In this document: positions 14,268 through 22,068 of the stretch, in pieces | How the letters are laid out: each line of letters opens with the position of its first letter | Position numbering within the stretch: position 1 is the first letter of the stretch | Source of the DNA: a virus | DNA length: 41,968 bases | Virus record (IMG/VR): IMGVR_UViG_3300034104_007229 | Span: 1 to 41,968 of that record | Strand: one strand, 5' to 3' | Made by a program: the position numbers and the translations under genes | The notes under the pieces: generated by a model | Seen by the model: only the letters and a program-made list of their open reading frames with translations | Told to the model about the DNA's origin: nothing | Database searches by the model: none

Positions 14268-16328
14268 CTAATGTAGTACGGTAACCTTAAAAGGGTAAGA
14301 AACTACTTCATTGTTGATAATAATTGATACTACACCGTAATATACACCATCAGGAACCCCTCGTCCGTCCCAATCGTTGTTGTACTGTAAACTCTGATAA
14401 ACGGTTTTTCCCCATCTATTCTTGATAATAATCGGTCTAAAGTTATAGAGAAGTAGGTTATTGATTACAAAAAAATCATTGGTATTGTCATTATTTGGTG
14501 TGAAAACATTGGGTATTGTAATGAAAGGTGGTTCGGGTTGTACGCAAATCACATAATTACTTTCGCTTACATATCCGTTGTTTGTTGTTACAACCTTGAT
14601 GTTGTAGTTTCCAACCTTCAAAGTGTCTGACGTCAATAGATAGGTCGTGTCAGTCAAAGATGTTGTATTCCATTTTACCCATTGATTGTTGTATTGTATG
14701 TATACATCGTAAAGTGGGTTATCCCAACCATTGTATTGATTCCACAATAAGTTAACCGAATCACACTCACCATTACTTCTTAACCAAATGGAGTGAATTG
14801 AATCTGATGGTCCGAAAATGAAACCACTATATCTAAAATCAATTTTATATGAATACGTCTGCCCATCAACATTGGTTGCCGTTAAATCATCATAATAAAA
14901 ACGGTCCCATTTTGTAACCAGTTGACGGAAGACATATTGTGTTCCATCCCATTTGAAAATACCATATCCCTCGATAGCGTTCGTATCACAAGAAGCACCA
15001 TCAACACTCCACTGTAAGTTTATGTGATTATCATCAACTACCGTCACATTTTCAAACTGCCATACAGGTTCAACACAATTATCAACAATGATAACCAAAG
15101 TATCAAATTCATCCATCGGGAACCCACACTTGTTGGTTAAAGTATTTCCGTCATTACCAGTCTTTGAATATAAAAAGTAACGACCATTAACCAATAAAGG
15201 TTTAAATAGGACCACTTTGATATATTCGGTTTCTTTGTTTACATCACAATCAGGAATCAAACTCTTGATAGGAATAGGTTGACCAAATGGATTGGTCATT
15301 CTAAAATCACTACCATCTAAAGCAACTGACTCACAATCAATTTTGATTTCAAAGTATAAATCAACTGCCGTGTCTCCACAATTGTAATTGACTGCAGGAA
15401 GCATAGTTACCGAGTCCAAAAATTGACCAGGGTAGTCGTAATCCAAAATAACACCTTGGGTTGCTTGAGGGGAACAGTTAGCGGATATTGATACCATCAT
15501 ATCCCTCGAAGATGACCCTACAGGGTACCAAACAAACCAAGTACTATCGTATCTCCACTCAGTAATCTTTACACTCATTACATCAATTTCTTGTTGAGTG
15601 GGTAAAAAATTTATAGTACCTGTTTTTGGATTAATATTGAAGAATGTTGAAGTGATTGGTTGGGTCGCAGAATATCCAGCGTCAAATGGTATATTTGTTT
15701 GAGTGGGATATAACCCTTCACGACAATTAATCATTTGATAGTGAATACTATCCCCATCATATTCCACACTTGTCTGAGCCCAATTGAATGTTTTATTGAT
15801 ACAGAAAGCCCTAACGGGTTCCGAGACAAAAATTGGTGAGGAGTTGTTACCCGAAGTATTATTTAAGTCAGCGTCAAAGAAGAAACCGTCATTTCCCAAA
15901 GCACCATTTGACGCAAAAATATTTGTAATATTACCGGGTCTACAACAGTCAGACCACCAAAACTTAAAGTTTGAACAGGTACCAGGTAAAATAACAAAAC
16001 CTTTATAAGTATAAATCTCCAAGGTCCTCGTACTGGCAGAACCTGGTGTCACACAATCAAATAACGTCGGCGCCACCAAACCTGAACCCGCTTGTTGGGT
16101 CATAGTGATGTTTTGGTTAGTAAAGCAACTAGAACTGACAGTTACGGTAGTTGTTGCTGGCATACCGATGCCTGTGATATCTCGGTAAAGTCGAAGAATT
16201 ACTTTGTAGTGATGATTGATTCCTGTCGAATCACCAATATATCTATATTGAATGTCTCCACCAGCATAGTGGGAACCAAAACCCACAAAGGAGAACAAAA
16301 ATAAAATCAGGGTAAGAAGTTTTTTCAT
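14268..16328 (-). CDS. Large secreted protein with T9SS type B (gliding-motility-associated) C-terminal domain
   Basis: A 686-residue protein: signal peptide (1-18) followed by SHYAGGDIQYRYIGDS, a start seen in large Bacteroidota surface proteins, with beta-rich repeats after it; fibronectin-III-like segments at about 420-500 and 510-590. The last 80 residues form a type B T9SS domain (NVFTPNNDNTNDFFVINN, IIKNRWGKTVYQS, WDGRGVPDGVYYGVV). SprB-type adhesins and many secreted Bacteroidota proteins carry this domain. It overlaps the lipoprotein gene by 4 nt. Length is short for an adhesin. It needs a host T9SS, since none is encoded here. Confidence 0.85.
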   Translation of the reverse strand: MKKLLTLILFLFSFVGFGSHYAGGDIQYRYIGDSTGINHHYKVILRLYRDITGIGMPATTTVTVSSSCFTNQNITMTQQAGSGLVAPTLFDCVTPGSASTRTLEIYTYKGFVILPGTCSNFKFWWSDCCRPGNITNIFASNGALGNDGFFFDADLNNTSGNNSSPIFVSEPVRAFCINKTFNWAQTSVEYDGDSIHYQMINCREGLYPTQTNIPFDAGYSATQPITSTFFNINPKTGTINFLPTQQEIDVMSVKITEWRYDSTWFVWYPVGSSSRDMMVSISANCSPQATQGVILDYDYPGQFLDSVTMLPAVNYNCGDTAVDLYFEIKIDCESVALDGSDFRMTNPFGQPIPIKSLIPDCDVNKETEYIKVVLFKPLLVNGRYFLYSKTGNDGNTLTNKCGFPMDEFDTLVIIVDNCVEPVWQFENVTVVDDNHINLQWSVDGASCDTNAIEGYGIFKWDGTQYVFRQLVTKWDRFYYDDLTATNVDGQTYSYKIDFRYSGFIFGPSDSIHSIWLRSNGECDSVNLLWNQYNGWDNPLYDVYIQYNNQWVKWNTTSLTDTTYLLTSDTLKVGNYNIKVVTTNNGYVSESNYVICVQPEPPFITIPNVFTPNNDNTNDFFVINNLLLYNFRPIIIKNRWGKTVYQSLQYNNDWDGRGVPDGVYYGVVSIIINNEVVSYPFKVTVLH

Positions 16329-16684
16329 AGTAACAAGGTATCTGATGGGTAACTAAAATTAATATGACATTTATCAGTATAAACACAAATGGGTACAACT
16401 CTGACTCCGACTGAGTCATTTACATATCTAAAATTAATATTCAACGTGGTCTGTTGGTCGGTACCCATTATGTGCAAATAACTATCGTCAACCACTTTGA
16501 ATTGTGTGTAAACATTACTATCTGAATACAAAACATATCCAGAATTTATGTCTCTTACTATGACGTGTTCTAAAGTATCCCTTACATAAAGGTTGAAGGA
16601 TTTAAACGAAGTGTCACATATGACTCCCTCTTCTTGACACCCCAAAATTAATAAAGTTAAAAGAAAATAAAATAATTGTTTCAT
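16325..16684 (-). CDS. Lipoprotein of unknown function
   Basis: A 119-residue protein with a lipoprotein signal (MKQLFYFLLTLLILGC, lipid-bearing Cys at residue 16) and a beta-rich mature part with Cys pairs (CDTSFKSFNLYVRD, VPICVYTDKCHINF). Its stop overlaps the start of the type B T9SS protein gene by 4 nt, so they are translated together; it could be a surface or periplasmic partner. No family recognised. Confidence 0.7.
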   Translation of the reverse strand: MKQLFYFLLTLLILGCQEEGVICDTSFKSFNLYVRDTLEHVIVRDINSGYVLYSDSNVYTQFKVVDDSYLHIMGTDQQTTLNINFRYVNDSVGVRVVPICVYTDKCHINFSYPSDTLLL

Positions 16685-16718
16685 ACTCTAAAATATAAGA
16701 AAATTTAATTAGAAAAAC

Positions 16719-16838
16719 TATTGTCCTTAGAAAAATAGTCATCTATGTTTTGAATAACCTTGATGGTTACCGGTTTCCTCATAGGTGTAGATTAGTGTTT
16801 TACCGGTTTTGGGGGTTCTCGAAAGAGACCCCCTTTTT
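16719..16838 (+). ncRNA. Candidate small RNA with own promoter and terminator (plus strand)
   Basis: In the 154-nt gap between two leftward genes, the plus strand carries TTG (16719-16721), about 20 nt, TATGTTTT resembling a host -7 box, then about 60 nt of non-coding sequence with the direct repeat TTACCGGTTT (16767-16776 and 16800-16809), and a GC-rich terminator. No rightward gene is present to use this terminator, which is the main argument for a small RNA. The ACCGGT palindromes could instead be a repressor site. Confidence 0.4.
16811..16838 (+). terminator. Intrinsic terminator facing right
   Basis: GGGGGTTCTC, GAAA loop, GAGACCCCC, then seven T (to about 16838). Stem has one bulged T. 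It points right, towards the 3' end of the leftward 519-residue gene, and no rightward coding gene precedes it. Confidence 0.7.
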
Positions 16839-18398
16839 TTATAAGAAGACTATTTTAGCCCCCGATTTGTATTTTTCAAAGTTAGGTCCCTTGGTTATTA
16901 AGAATCTTGGACCATCTTTTTTGTAATCTATGATACCCGCTGCTTTAGCGGTAGAAAAAAGAGGGGATAAATAACCCCTACTAACTATTGGTGAACTAGA
17001 ACCCTTAGTGTAGAATTGACCGTCTCGGTAGTCTAACTTACCAATATCAACCAAGAAGTCTGTTTTGGTTCCAACTTTCCCACTATCCAACCATTTTAAC
17101 AATTCACCAATAACACCTGACCTTCTATCAAAAGTATATCCAGCATCGGTTTTTGGTGATTTAGAAATTATCACATCCTTAGGTGTTATGACTTCAATAA
17201 ATTTTTCATTCTTTACTATTTGCACATAAATTCGATTGAACAACTTCATTGCATATTCGTTGAAGAGGTTTCTTGGAATTCTATGTCCTAACTGAATACT
17301 TAAGTCAATCGGACCCCTCAGAGGTATACCCATATCTTCACTAATTACTTGAGGAAAGACATAGAAATTAGCGAAACTTGTTTTATATTCAATTTCATTT
17401 TTCATTAAATAGGTTCCGACAGGGACCTCTTGGAATTCTTTCTCGATGAAAACTTCACACTTTACAGAAGTCTCCGTTTCACTCTCAACTTTGGGAGAAG
17501 AGAAGGTGACCCCAAACTCCCATTTACCAATAACATCTTGATTTGCCAGTTCTCTCTGCGCGGTGAATGAATATTGAGAGTTAAATGCGTCAACCACTAA
17601 GGGGTCCACGGGGTATTCAGTATCAAAATCCTGTTTTATAAGGGGCATTACATCTATAGGGAGTGCAGAAATCATTCGAGCAATTTCAGTGCCATCCATT
17701 TTTTTGTCTAGTGAATCCCACCAAGTTTGTCCCGTCTCCGTTTTGTAGATAGCTACCTTATGATAAATGTTATCACTCGGTATTTTTTTAAAAATAATAT
17801 AGTATAAACCCCCCGTTGAGATATAATTCAAGAAGTGTTCCATGGATTGTTTGGATGCAGTACACCACTTTGTGTTAGCTCCGTAAATACAGGAAGCTTC
17901 ATAACTCAAAGGTCTCAAAACAATGATGTTTTCATCTTCATATATTCGAGTGACCTGAGTTTTTTTAATCTCCAATTCTTTTTTCTTCTCCCTTTCCGAT
18001 TTGAGTTTTTTGTACTCTTTGAGAAAGTCATTCAAAGTTTCGTTTTTAATGTAATCACTAAATTCGTTATACTTGAATTTTTTCTTGTTAGAATCAAAAA
18101 ATTCCAAGGCATTAATGGCTCTTGTAAGGAACTCCCTTTCTTTCATTATAAAATTAAAGGCTTCTCTTGTTGGTAAAGATTGTTTTTCAGAACTGAAATA
18201 AAATTCATTCATACCAAGATAAACCCTCATCAACCCATCCAAATATTTGTAATTGGATTGTATCATGAATGGGTCAGTAATCAAAAAATCATAGGCAGAA
18301 CCATTTTCCAAATAATCGGAGACTAATTTCCTTGCCGCTTGAATTTGGCTTTCGTATTTGTTGAATACGTTTTCTTTTCTACCCTCAAGAATTAACAT
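16839..18398 (-). CDS. Phage protein family with YGAxTKWCTA motif
   Basis: A 519-residue protein. A charged helical N-terminal region (about 90-155, rich in Lys and Glu) precedes the core EDENIIVLRPLSYEASCIYG and ANTKWCTASKQSMEHFLNY (about 155-192), then GGLYYIIFKKIPSDNIYHKV. I know this motif only from phage proteins of unknown function, often large and found with virion genes. The C-terminal 300 residues are alpha/beta without a recognised domain. It follows the lytic-enzyme-like gene by 3 nt, so they share a transcript driven by the TATTTAT box at 18993. Confidence 0.65.
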   Translation of the reverse strand: MLILEGRKENVFNKYESQIQAARKLVSDYLENGSAYDFLITDPFMIQSNYKYLDGLMRVYLGMNEFYFSSEKQSLPTREAFNFIMKEREFLTRAINALEFFDSNKKKFKYNEFSDYIKNETLNDFLKEYKKLKSEREKKKELEIKKTQVTRIYEDENIIVLRPLSYEASCIYGANTKWCTASKQSMEHFLNYISTGGLYYIIFKKIPSDNIYHKVAIYKTETGQTWWDSLDKKMDGTEIARMISALPIDVMPLIKQDFDTEYPVDPLVVDAFNSQYSFTAQRELANQDVIGKWEFGVTFSSPKVESETETSVKCEVFIEKEFQEVPVGTYLMKNEIEYKTSFANFYVFPQVISEDMGIPLRGPIDLSIQLGHRIPRNLFNEYAMKLFNRIYVQIVKNEKFIEVITPKDVIISKSPKTDAGYTFDRRSGVIGELLKWLDSGKVGTKTDFLVDIGKLDYRDGQFYTKGSSSPIVSRGYLSPLFSTAKAAGIIDYKKDGPRFLITKGPNFEKYKSGAKIVFL

Positions 18399-18401
18399 AA
18401 G

Positions 18402-18977
18402 TTAAGCAATTTTTGGTGGTTTGGGACTCGCCCCTGACTGATATCCTTTTAATACTTTGATTGTTAAGTCTCCCGTACCCCAAGGTGAATTCTTAAGTTC
18501 CATAGCAGTTTTCATAGAATCTTTTCCAGATTTCAAAGAGTTAATGATATTGTCGTACTTGCCATTTCGGAGTGTGTCTATAGTTGCCTGAATACCATCC
18601 ATATCTTGTTGGTAATTTTTAACACCTTGAATACATTTACCTTCAGAGTTTTTTGATAGACAGTTATAAAAAGAGGCGCCAGGTTTGTGGTAAGTCGTGT
18701 TGAATGGATTGTTTTTTGCTTCACCACCTTCAGATTGTCTCCAAGCATATAAAAACTCCATGTTATCGGGAGTAATAGGTGCGCCAATCCCTTTGAGTAT
18801 TTCATTGTAGAACTCATCATCAGTTCCAATACTCTTAACTTGTTTTTCCGGTTTTTCCTCTGAGTCATCAAACCCGAAGAAATCTGAAACAGATTTGAGT
18901 AAATCTCCAAGAGTTTGTTCTTGGAGGTTCATGAGCCTTCTGTTCTTATTAATTTCTTCTGCTAAAACTTTTTTCAT
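18402..18977 (-). CDS. Tagged phage protein, probable peptidoglycan hydrolase-like domain
   Basis: A 191-residue protein beginning MKKVLAEEINKNRRLMNLQE, the EEI-x-LM-E style of N-terminal tag seen on Bacteroidota phage proteins. From about residue 50 it resembles a lysozyme/glucosaminidase-like fold of the kind in phage virion lysins: FLYAWRQSEGGEAKNNPFNT, then KNYQQDMDGIQATIDTLRNG and NSPWGTGD. Glu at EGGEA would be a natural catalytic candidate. The tag and the 15-nt distance to a TATTTAT box fit a late virion protein. The enzyme call is from pattern only. Confidence 0.65.
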   Translation of the reverse strand: MKKVLAEEINKNRRLMNLQEQTLGDLLKSVSDFFGFDDSEEKPEKQVKSIGTDDEFYNEILKGIGAPITPDNMEFLYAWRQSEGGEAKNNPFNTTYHKPGASFYNCLSKNSEGKCIQGVKNYQQDMDGIQATIDTLRNGKYDNIINSLKSGKDSMKTAMELKNSPWGTGDLTIKVLKGYQSGASPKPPKIA

Positions 18978-18992
18978 TAGTCAGTTTTAGTT

Positions 18993-18999
18993 ATAAATA
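18993..18999 (-). promoter_or_regulatory. TATTTAT box before tagged lytic-type gene
   Basis: Minus-strand GATATTTATAACT, 15 nt before the start at 18977. One of fifteen such boxes set before gene starts in this window. Confidence 0.5.
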
Positions 19000-19009
19000 T
19001 CCAAAGGTC

Positions 19010-20212
19010 CTAAACAAAAACCTCAGGAATTTCATCCCAAGACGTTGTATACTTTCGACTTATAAAGTCTTGTTTCATTTCCCACTTTTTTTCTTTATTA
19101 ATCGGAGCCTGAATGATTTGAATTGTCTGCTCAAAAAGTGATGTCTGACGTTGTGAATCTGGCATCAGGTCATTGAAGATAATTCCACATTTTTTATATT
19201 TTTTACCCACCTGATAAAGTTTTTTCAGGTGTGGGTAAACTTGACTCCAAATCTCATCCACATCTTTGGTTTGTTGGTTGAATGAAATTTGTTTACTTGA
19301 ATAATGTTTTTCCCCTTTGTGGATATTCCCGTTCATGAATATGGTTGCTTTGTTTGGCTCTGCACCATTTTCAATAAGTTTTCTAACACCATTCTTAATG
19401 TAAGTGTACATGGCTTCCGCCAATTGGTCGAAAGAGTCAACATCTTGTCCAAACGAGCGAGTTGAAGCAATGTTCTTTTTAAACTTTGATTGAGTAACAA
19501 CGGAGTGACAATACATTCCAAGGATTTCAGCCTTCGCCCTTAACCCATTTACGTTTAATAGTTTTCTAACATATGCGTCGGGAAGCATAACAAATTGTCC
19601 GATTGATTCCACGCCAATAGCTTTTAGTTTTTTTGCCCACTTACGACCGATACCCCACACTTCATCAACATCAATTTCATAAAGAGAATTCCTAAAGTCA
19701 GGTAAATCCCAATAACTACAGATTCCATTGAATGTGGGTTGTTGTTTTGCCATATGAGATGTGAGTTTAGCCAAGGTCTTATTTGGTCCCACACCAATAG
19801 AAACAGGAATCCCAACTCTACGTTTAACTTGGTCTTGGATAAGTTCCAAGGTGTCCATCAACTCATTGTCAGGGATGTTTGAAAAATCAACGAACGCCTC
19901 ATCAATGGAATATATTTCCATTGTTGTGGAGAACTCTTTGATAACTGACATTACTCTGTCAGACATATCTCCGTAGAGATTATAATTAGATGAATAAACA
20001 CAAAATCGGTGTTCATCCATAAAATCCCTTTTTTGGAAAAAGGGTTCACCCATTTTAATTCCAAGAGCCTTGGCTTCTTGAGAACGAGCAATCACACAAC
20101 CATCGTTGTTAGAAAGAACAACAGTGGGTCTCCCCACCGAGACAGGATTAAAGACCCTCTCACAAGAAACGTAAAAATTATTACAGTCAATAATTCCAAT
20201 TTTCCGAGTCAT
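19010..20212 (-). CDS. umuC: Y-family translesion DNA polymerase, UmuC-like
   Basis: A 400-residue protein that matches UmuC over its length (E. coli about 422). Catalytic carboxylates are present: [17 protein letters not shown] (Asp9) and [10 protein letters not shown] (Asp, Glu at about 103-104). The thumb/HhH region [18 protein letters not shown] (about 175) and the little-finger domain follow. Pol V-type polymerases copy damaged DNA at the cost of mutations. It is the last gene of a three-gene operon with a 21-residue microprotein and a UmuD'-like protein; its ATG overlaps the microprotein stop. Confidence 0.92.
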   Translation of the reverse strand: MTRKIGIIDCNNFYVSCERVFNPVSVGRPTVVLSNNDGCVIARSQEAKALGIKMGEPFFQKRDFMDEHRFCVYSSNYNLYGDMSDRVMSVIKEFSTTMEIYSIDEAFVDFSNIPDNELMDTLELIQDQVKRRVGIPVSIGVGPNKTLAKLTSHMAKQQPTFNGICSYWDLPDFRNSLYEIDVDEVWGIGRKWAKKLKAIGVESIGQFVMLPDAYVRKLLNVNGLRAKAEILGMYCHSVVTQSKFKKNIASTRSFGQDVDSFDQLAEAMYTYIKNGVRKLIENGAEPNKATIFMNGNIHKGEKHYSSKQISFNQQTKDVDEIWSQVYPHLKKLYQVGKKYKKCGIIFNDLMPDSQRQTSLFEQTIQIIQAPINKEKKWEMKQDFISRKYTTSWDEIPEVFV

Positions 20213-20274
20213 TGTTTTTTTTCAAGTTGTTTGAGAATTGCCCAAAGTAAAATTATAATGATGATTATTCCCAT
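20209..20274 (-). CDS. 21-residue hydrophobic microprotein between UmuD'-like and UmuC genes
   Basis: ATG at 20272-20274 gives [17 protein letters not shown] and a short charged end (EKKQ), a single membrane helix. It starts 2 nt after the UmuD'-like stop, and its TGA overlaps the umuC ATG. The arrangement uses all 64 nt of the intergenic space and would let ribosomes pass from one gene to the next. Whether it has a protein role or only couples translation is open. Confidence 0.45.
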   Translation of the reverse strand: MGIIIIIILLWAILKQLEKKQ

Positions 20275-20276
20275 GA

Positions 20277-20594
20277 TTAACGTTGTTTTAAAATCCAAGA
20301 AACTTTACCCCATAAGTTTTTCTGTCCATCATACTCCCTTATCTTAAAACAAAGTTTGTCAGTTAACACCACTAAGTCACCATCCAAAGGTTGAATTGCT
20401 CGGTCAACAACCAACACATCACCAGGATTTACCCCCAAGGTTTTTGGTCCTTTATATCTAAAATAAAAAGTAGAATGAATGTCCCTAACAATCAATTCAT
20501 TTAGGTCTAATCTCTTGTCCACGTAACTTTCAGCGGGAGAGGCAAAACCTGTCGTCTTGGTATTGATAGTGAGGGTTTGTTCAGTAAAACTCAT
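20277..20594 (-). CDS. UmuD'-like protein lacking the autocleavage nucleophile
   Basis: A 105-residue protein resembling UmuD' (about 115): TGFASPAESYVDKRLDLNEL matches the UmuD segment just after its cleavage site, and GDVLVVDRAIQPLDGD matches the following core. The N-terminal arm is only about 15 residues. By eye, the Ser of the GDSM motif is replaced (YKGPKT, Lys51) and the catalytic Lys aligns to Arg86. So it appears ready-made in the active UmuD' form and free of RecA-driven cleavage. A host-type promoter precedes it; it heads the operon with the microprotein and UmuC. Confidence 0.8.
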   Translation of the reverse strand: MSFTEQTLTINTKTTGFASPAESYVDKRLDLNELIVRDIHSTFYFRYKGPKTLGVNPGDVLVVDRAIQPLDGDLVVLTDKLCFKIREYDGQKNLWGKVSWILKQR

Positions 20595-20598
20595 ACCA

Positions 20599-20630
20599 CA
20601 AATTTAATCAAAATATTTTTTTAAACCAAA
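20599..20630 (-). promoter_or_regulatory. Bacteroidota-type promoter of the umuC operon
   Basis: Read leftward: TTTG (20627-20630), 20-nt spacer, TAAATTTG (20599-20606), then the start 5 nt further. No LexA-like palindrome is obvious, so SOS control is not evident. Confidence 0.65.
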
Positions 20631-20638
20631 CTATTTTG

Positions 20639-20645
20639 TATTTAT
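20639..20645 (+). promoter_or_regulatory. TATTTAT box
   Basis: Plus-strand GTATTTATATTTG, 21 nt before the GTG start at 20667. It stands back to back with the host-type promoter of the umuC operon. Confidence 0.45.
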
Positions 20646-20666
20646 ATTTGTAAAAATATTAATAAG

Positions 20667-20951
20667 GTGTCTGACCGTAATCTTATTCTCAAAAAGTCTT
20701 TGGACAAGATTGTTTCCCAATCTCTCGAACGTGACAAAAGTCTCGGCGGGGTTGAGACTATTGAGGTTACATTCCTTTTCAGAGCTCCTGTGAGAACCGC
20801 AATGTGTGATTGGGTTTATGGTCTCAAAATTTATGTGAAAGAAGGCACTGATACGCTAAACGTTGGGGAAAAAATCAAAAACCATATCACTCGTGTGATG
20901 TCACAGATTTCCAATGACACTTTTTGTTTGACAGAAATTAATTTTCTTTAG
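20667..20951 (+). CDS. Small phage protein, GTG start
   Basis: A 94-residue protein; the start is GTG at 20667 with an A-rich leader and a TATTTAT box upstream. The body (TIEVTFLFRAPVRTAMCDWV, YGLKIYVKEGTDTLNVGEKI) suggests a small alpha/beta fold. The 3' end overlaps the converging UDP-galactopyranose mutase gene by 14 nt. No family recognised. Confidence 0.6.
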   Translation: MSDRNLILKKSLDKIVSQSLERDKSLGGVETIEVTFLFRAPVRTAMCDWVYGLKIYVKEGTDTLNVGEKIKNHITRVMSQISNDTFCLTEINFL

Positions 20952-22068
20952 ACTCACCCCACTTAAGTTTATCTAAAGTCGCTAAGGCTTGCCCAATTAC
21001 TTGGTGCATGTCGTAATAGGCGTAAGTACCAAGTCTTCCTCCAAAGATGTATTTTTTGTTTTCATCCGCTAGCCATTTATACTTGTTATAAGTTATCACA
21101 TTTTTTTCGTCCCTAATCGGATAGTAAGGGTCGTTCTCACCGGTGTATTCACATGAATACTCTTTGCTGATGTAGGTTGTCTTTTGATTTTGGTTGTCAA
21201 AGAACTTATGTTCTAAGACTCGAGTGTATTCCGTTTCATCATCAGTGAAGTTCATAACAGGATGTCCTTGGAAACTTTCCTTATCTAAGTGGTAGTTTTC
21301 CCATCGAAGACTTCGGTATTCAAGTTTACCGTATTTGAAATCAAAGAATCTGTCAATTGGACCGGTGTAAATTATTTTCTCACTCATAAATTCAAACTCA
21401 TCCTTGTGTTGGAAAAAATCCGTTTCCAACATAACTTCAATACCATCCAATAATTTGTCAAAGATTTGGGTATAACCTCCAATTGGAATACCTTGGAATT
21501 TATCATTGAAATAGTTGTTATCCCAAGTAAATCTTACAGGTAACCTTTTGATAATTGAAGGGGGAAGTTCTGTACACTTCTTACCCCACTGTTTCTCGGT
21601 ATATCCTTTTATTAATTTGTAAAAGATGTCATCACCAACCATTGAACGAGCCTGTTCTTCCAAATTGGTAATGGGTCCACGATACTTTTGTGATTCAATC
21701 TTAAGTTTAGCATCCTCAGGATTTTTTACCCCCCACAACTGATGGAATGTCCACATATTAAACGGAAGGGAATAGAGTTCTCCTTTATAATTTGCGATTG
21801 GTGAGTTTTGAAATTGTCTGAACTCAGCAAATTGATTCACCCATTCCCAAATTCGTTTATCACTTGTATGAAAAATATGAGCGCCATACTCGTGTACGTG
21901 GATTCCATCAACATCTTTAGTGTGACAGTTCCCACCAATGTGATTCCTTTTTTCAATCACCAAAACTTTTTTACCCGCCTTGGTTAATTCGTGGGCACAG
22001 GTCGCACCGAAGAAACCTGAACCTACAATTACATAATCATATTTTTTATTTGAAATCAAAAACGACAC
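20938..22068 (-). CDS. glf: UDP-galactopyranose mutase
   Basis: A 376-residue flavoprotein matching Glf over its length. FAD-binding start YDYVIVGSGFFGATCAHELT (about 10-29), then VLVIEKRNHIGGNCHT, HEYGAHIFHTSDKRIWEW, and RLPVRFTWDNNYFNDKFQGI; GGRLGTYAYYDMHQVIGQAL closes the FAD site near the C-terminus. Glf converts UDP-galactopyranose to UDP-galactofuranose, a donor for surface glycans. Last gene of an operon with two glycosyltransferases (23-nt overlap with the second), so the operon probably makes or decorates a galactofuranose-containing glycan. Confidence 0.95.
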   Translation of the reverse strand: MSFLISNKKYDYVIVGSGFFGATCAHELTKAGKKVLVIEKRNHIGGNCHTKDVDGIHVHEYGAHIFHTSDKRIWEWVNQFAEFRQFQNSPIANYKGELYSLPFNMWTFHQLWGVKNPEDAKLKIESQKYRGPITNLEEQARSMVGDDIFYKLIKGYTEKQWGKKCTELPPSIIKRLPVRFTWDNNYFNDKFQGIPIGGYTQIFDKLLDGIEVMLETDFFQHKDEFEFMSEKIIYTGPIDRFFDFKYGKLEYRSLRWENYHLDKESFQGHPVMNFTDDETEYTRVLEHKFFDNQNQKTTYISKEYSCEYTGENDPYYPIRDEKNVITYNKYKWLADENKKYIFGGRLGTYAYYDMHQVIGQALATLDKLKWGESKEN

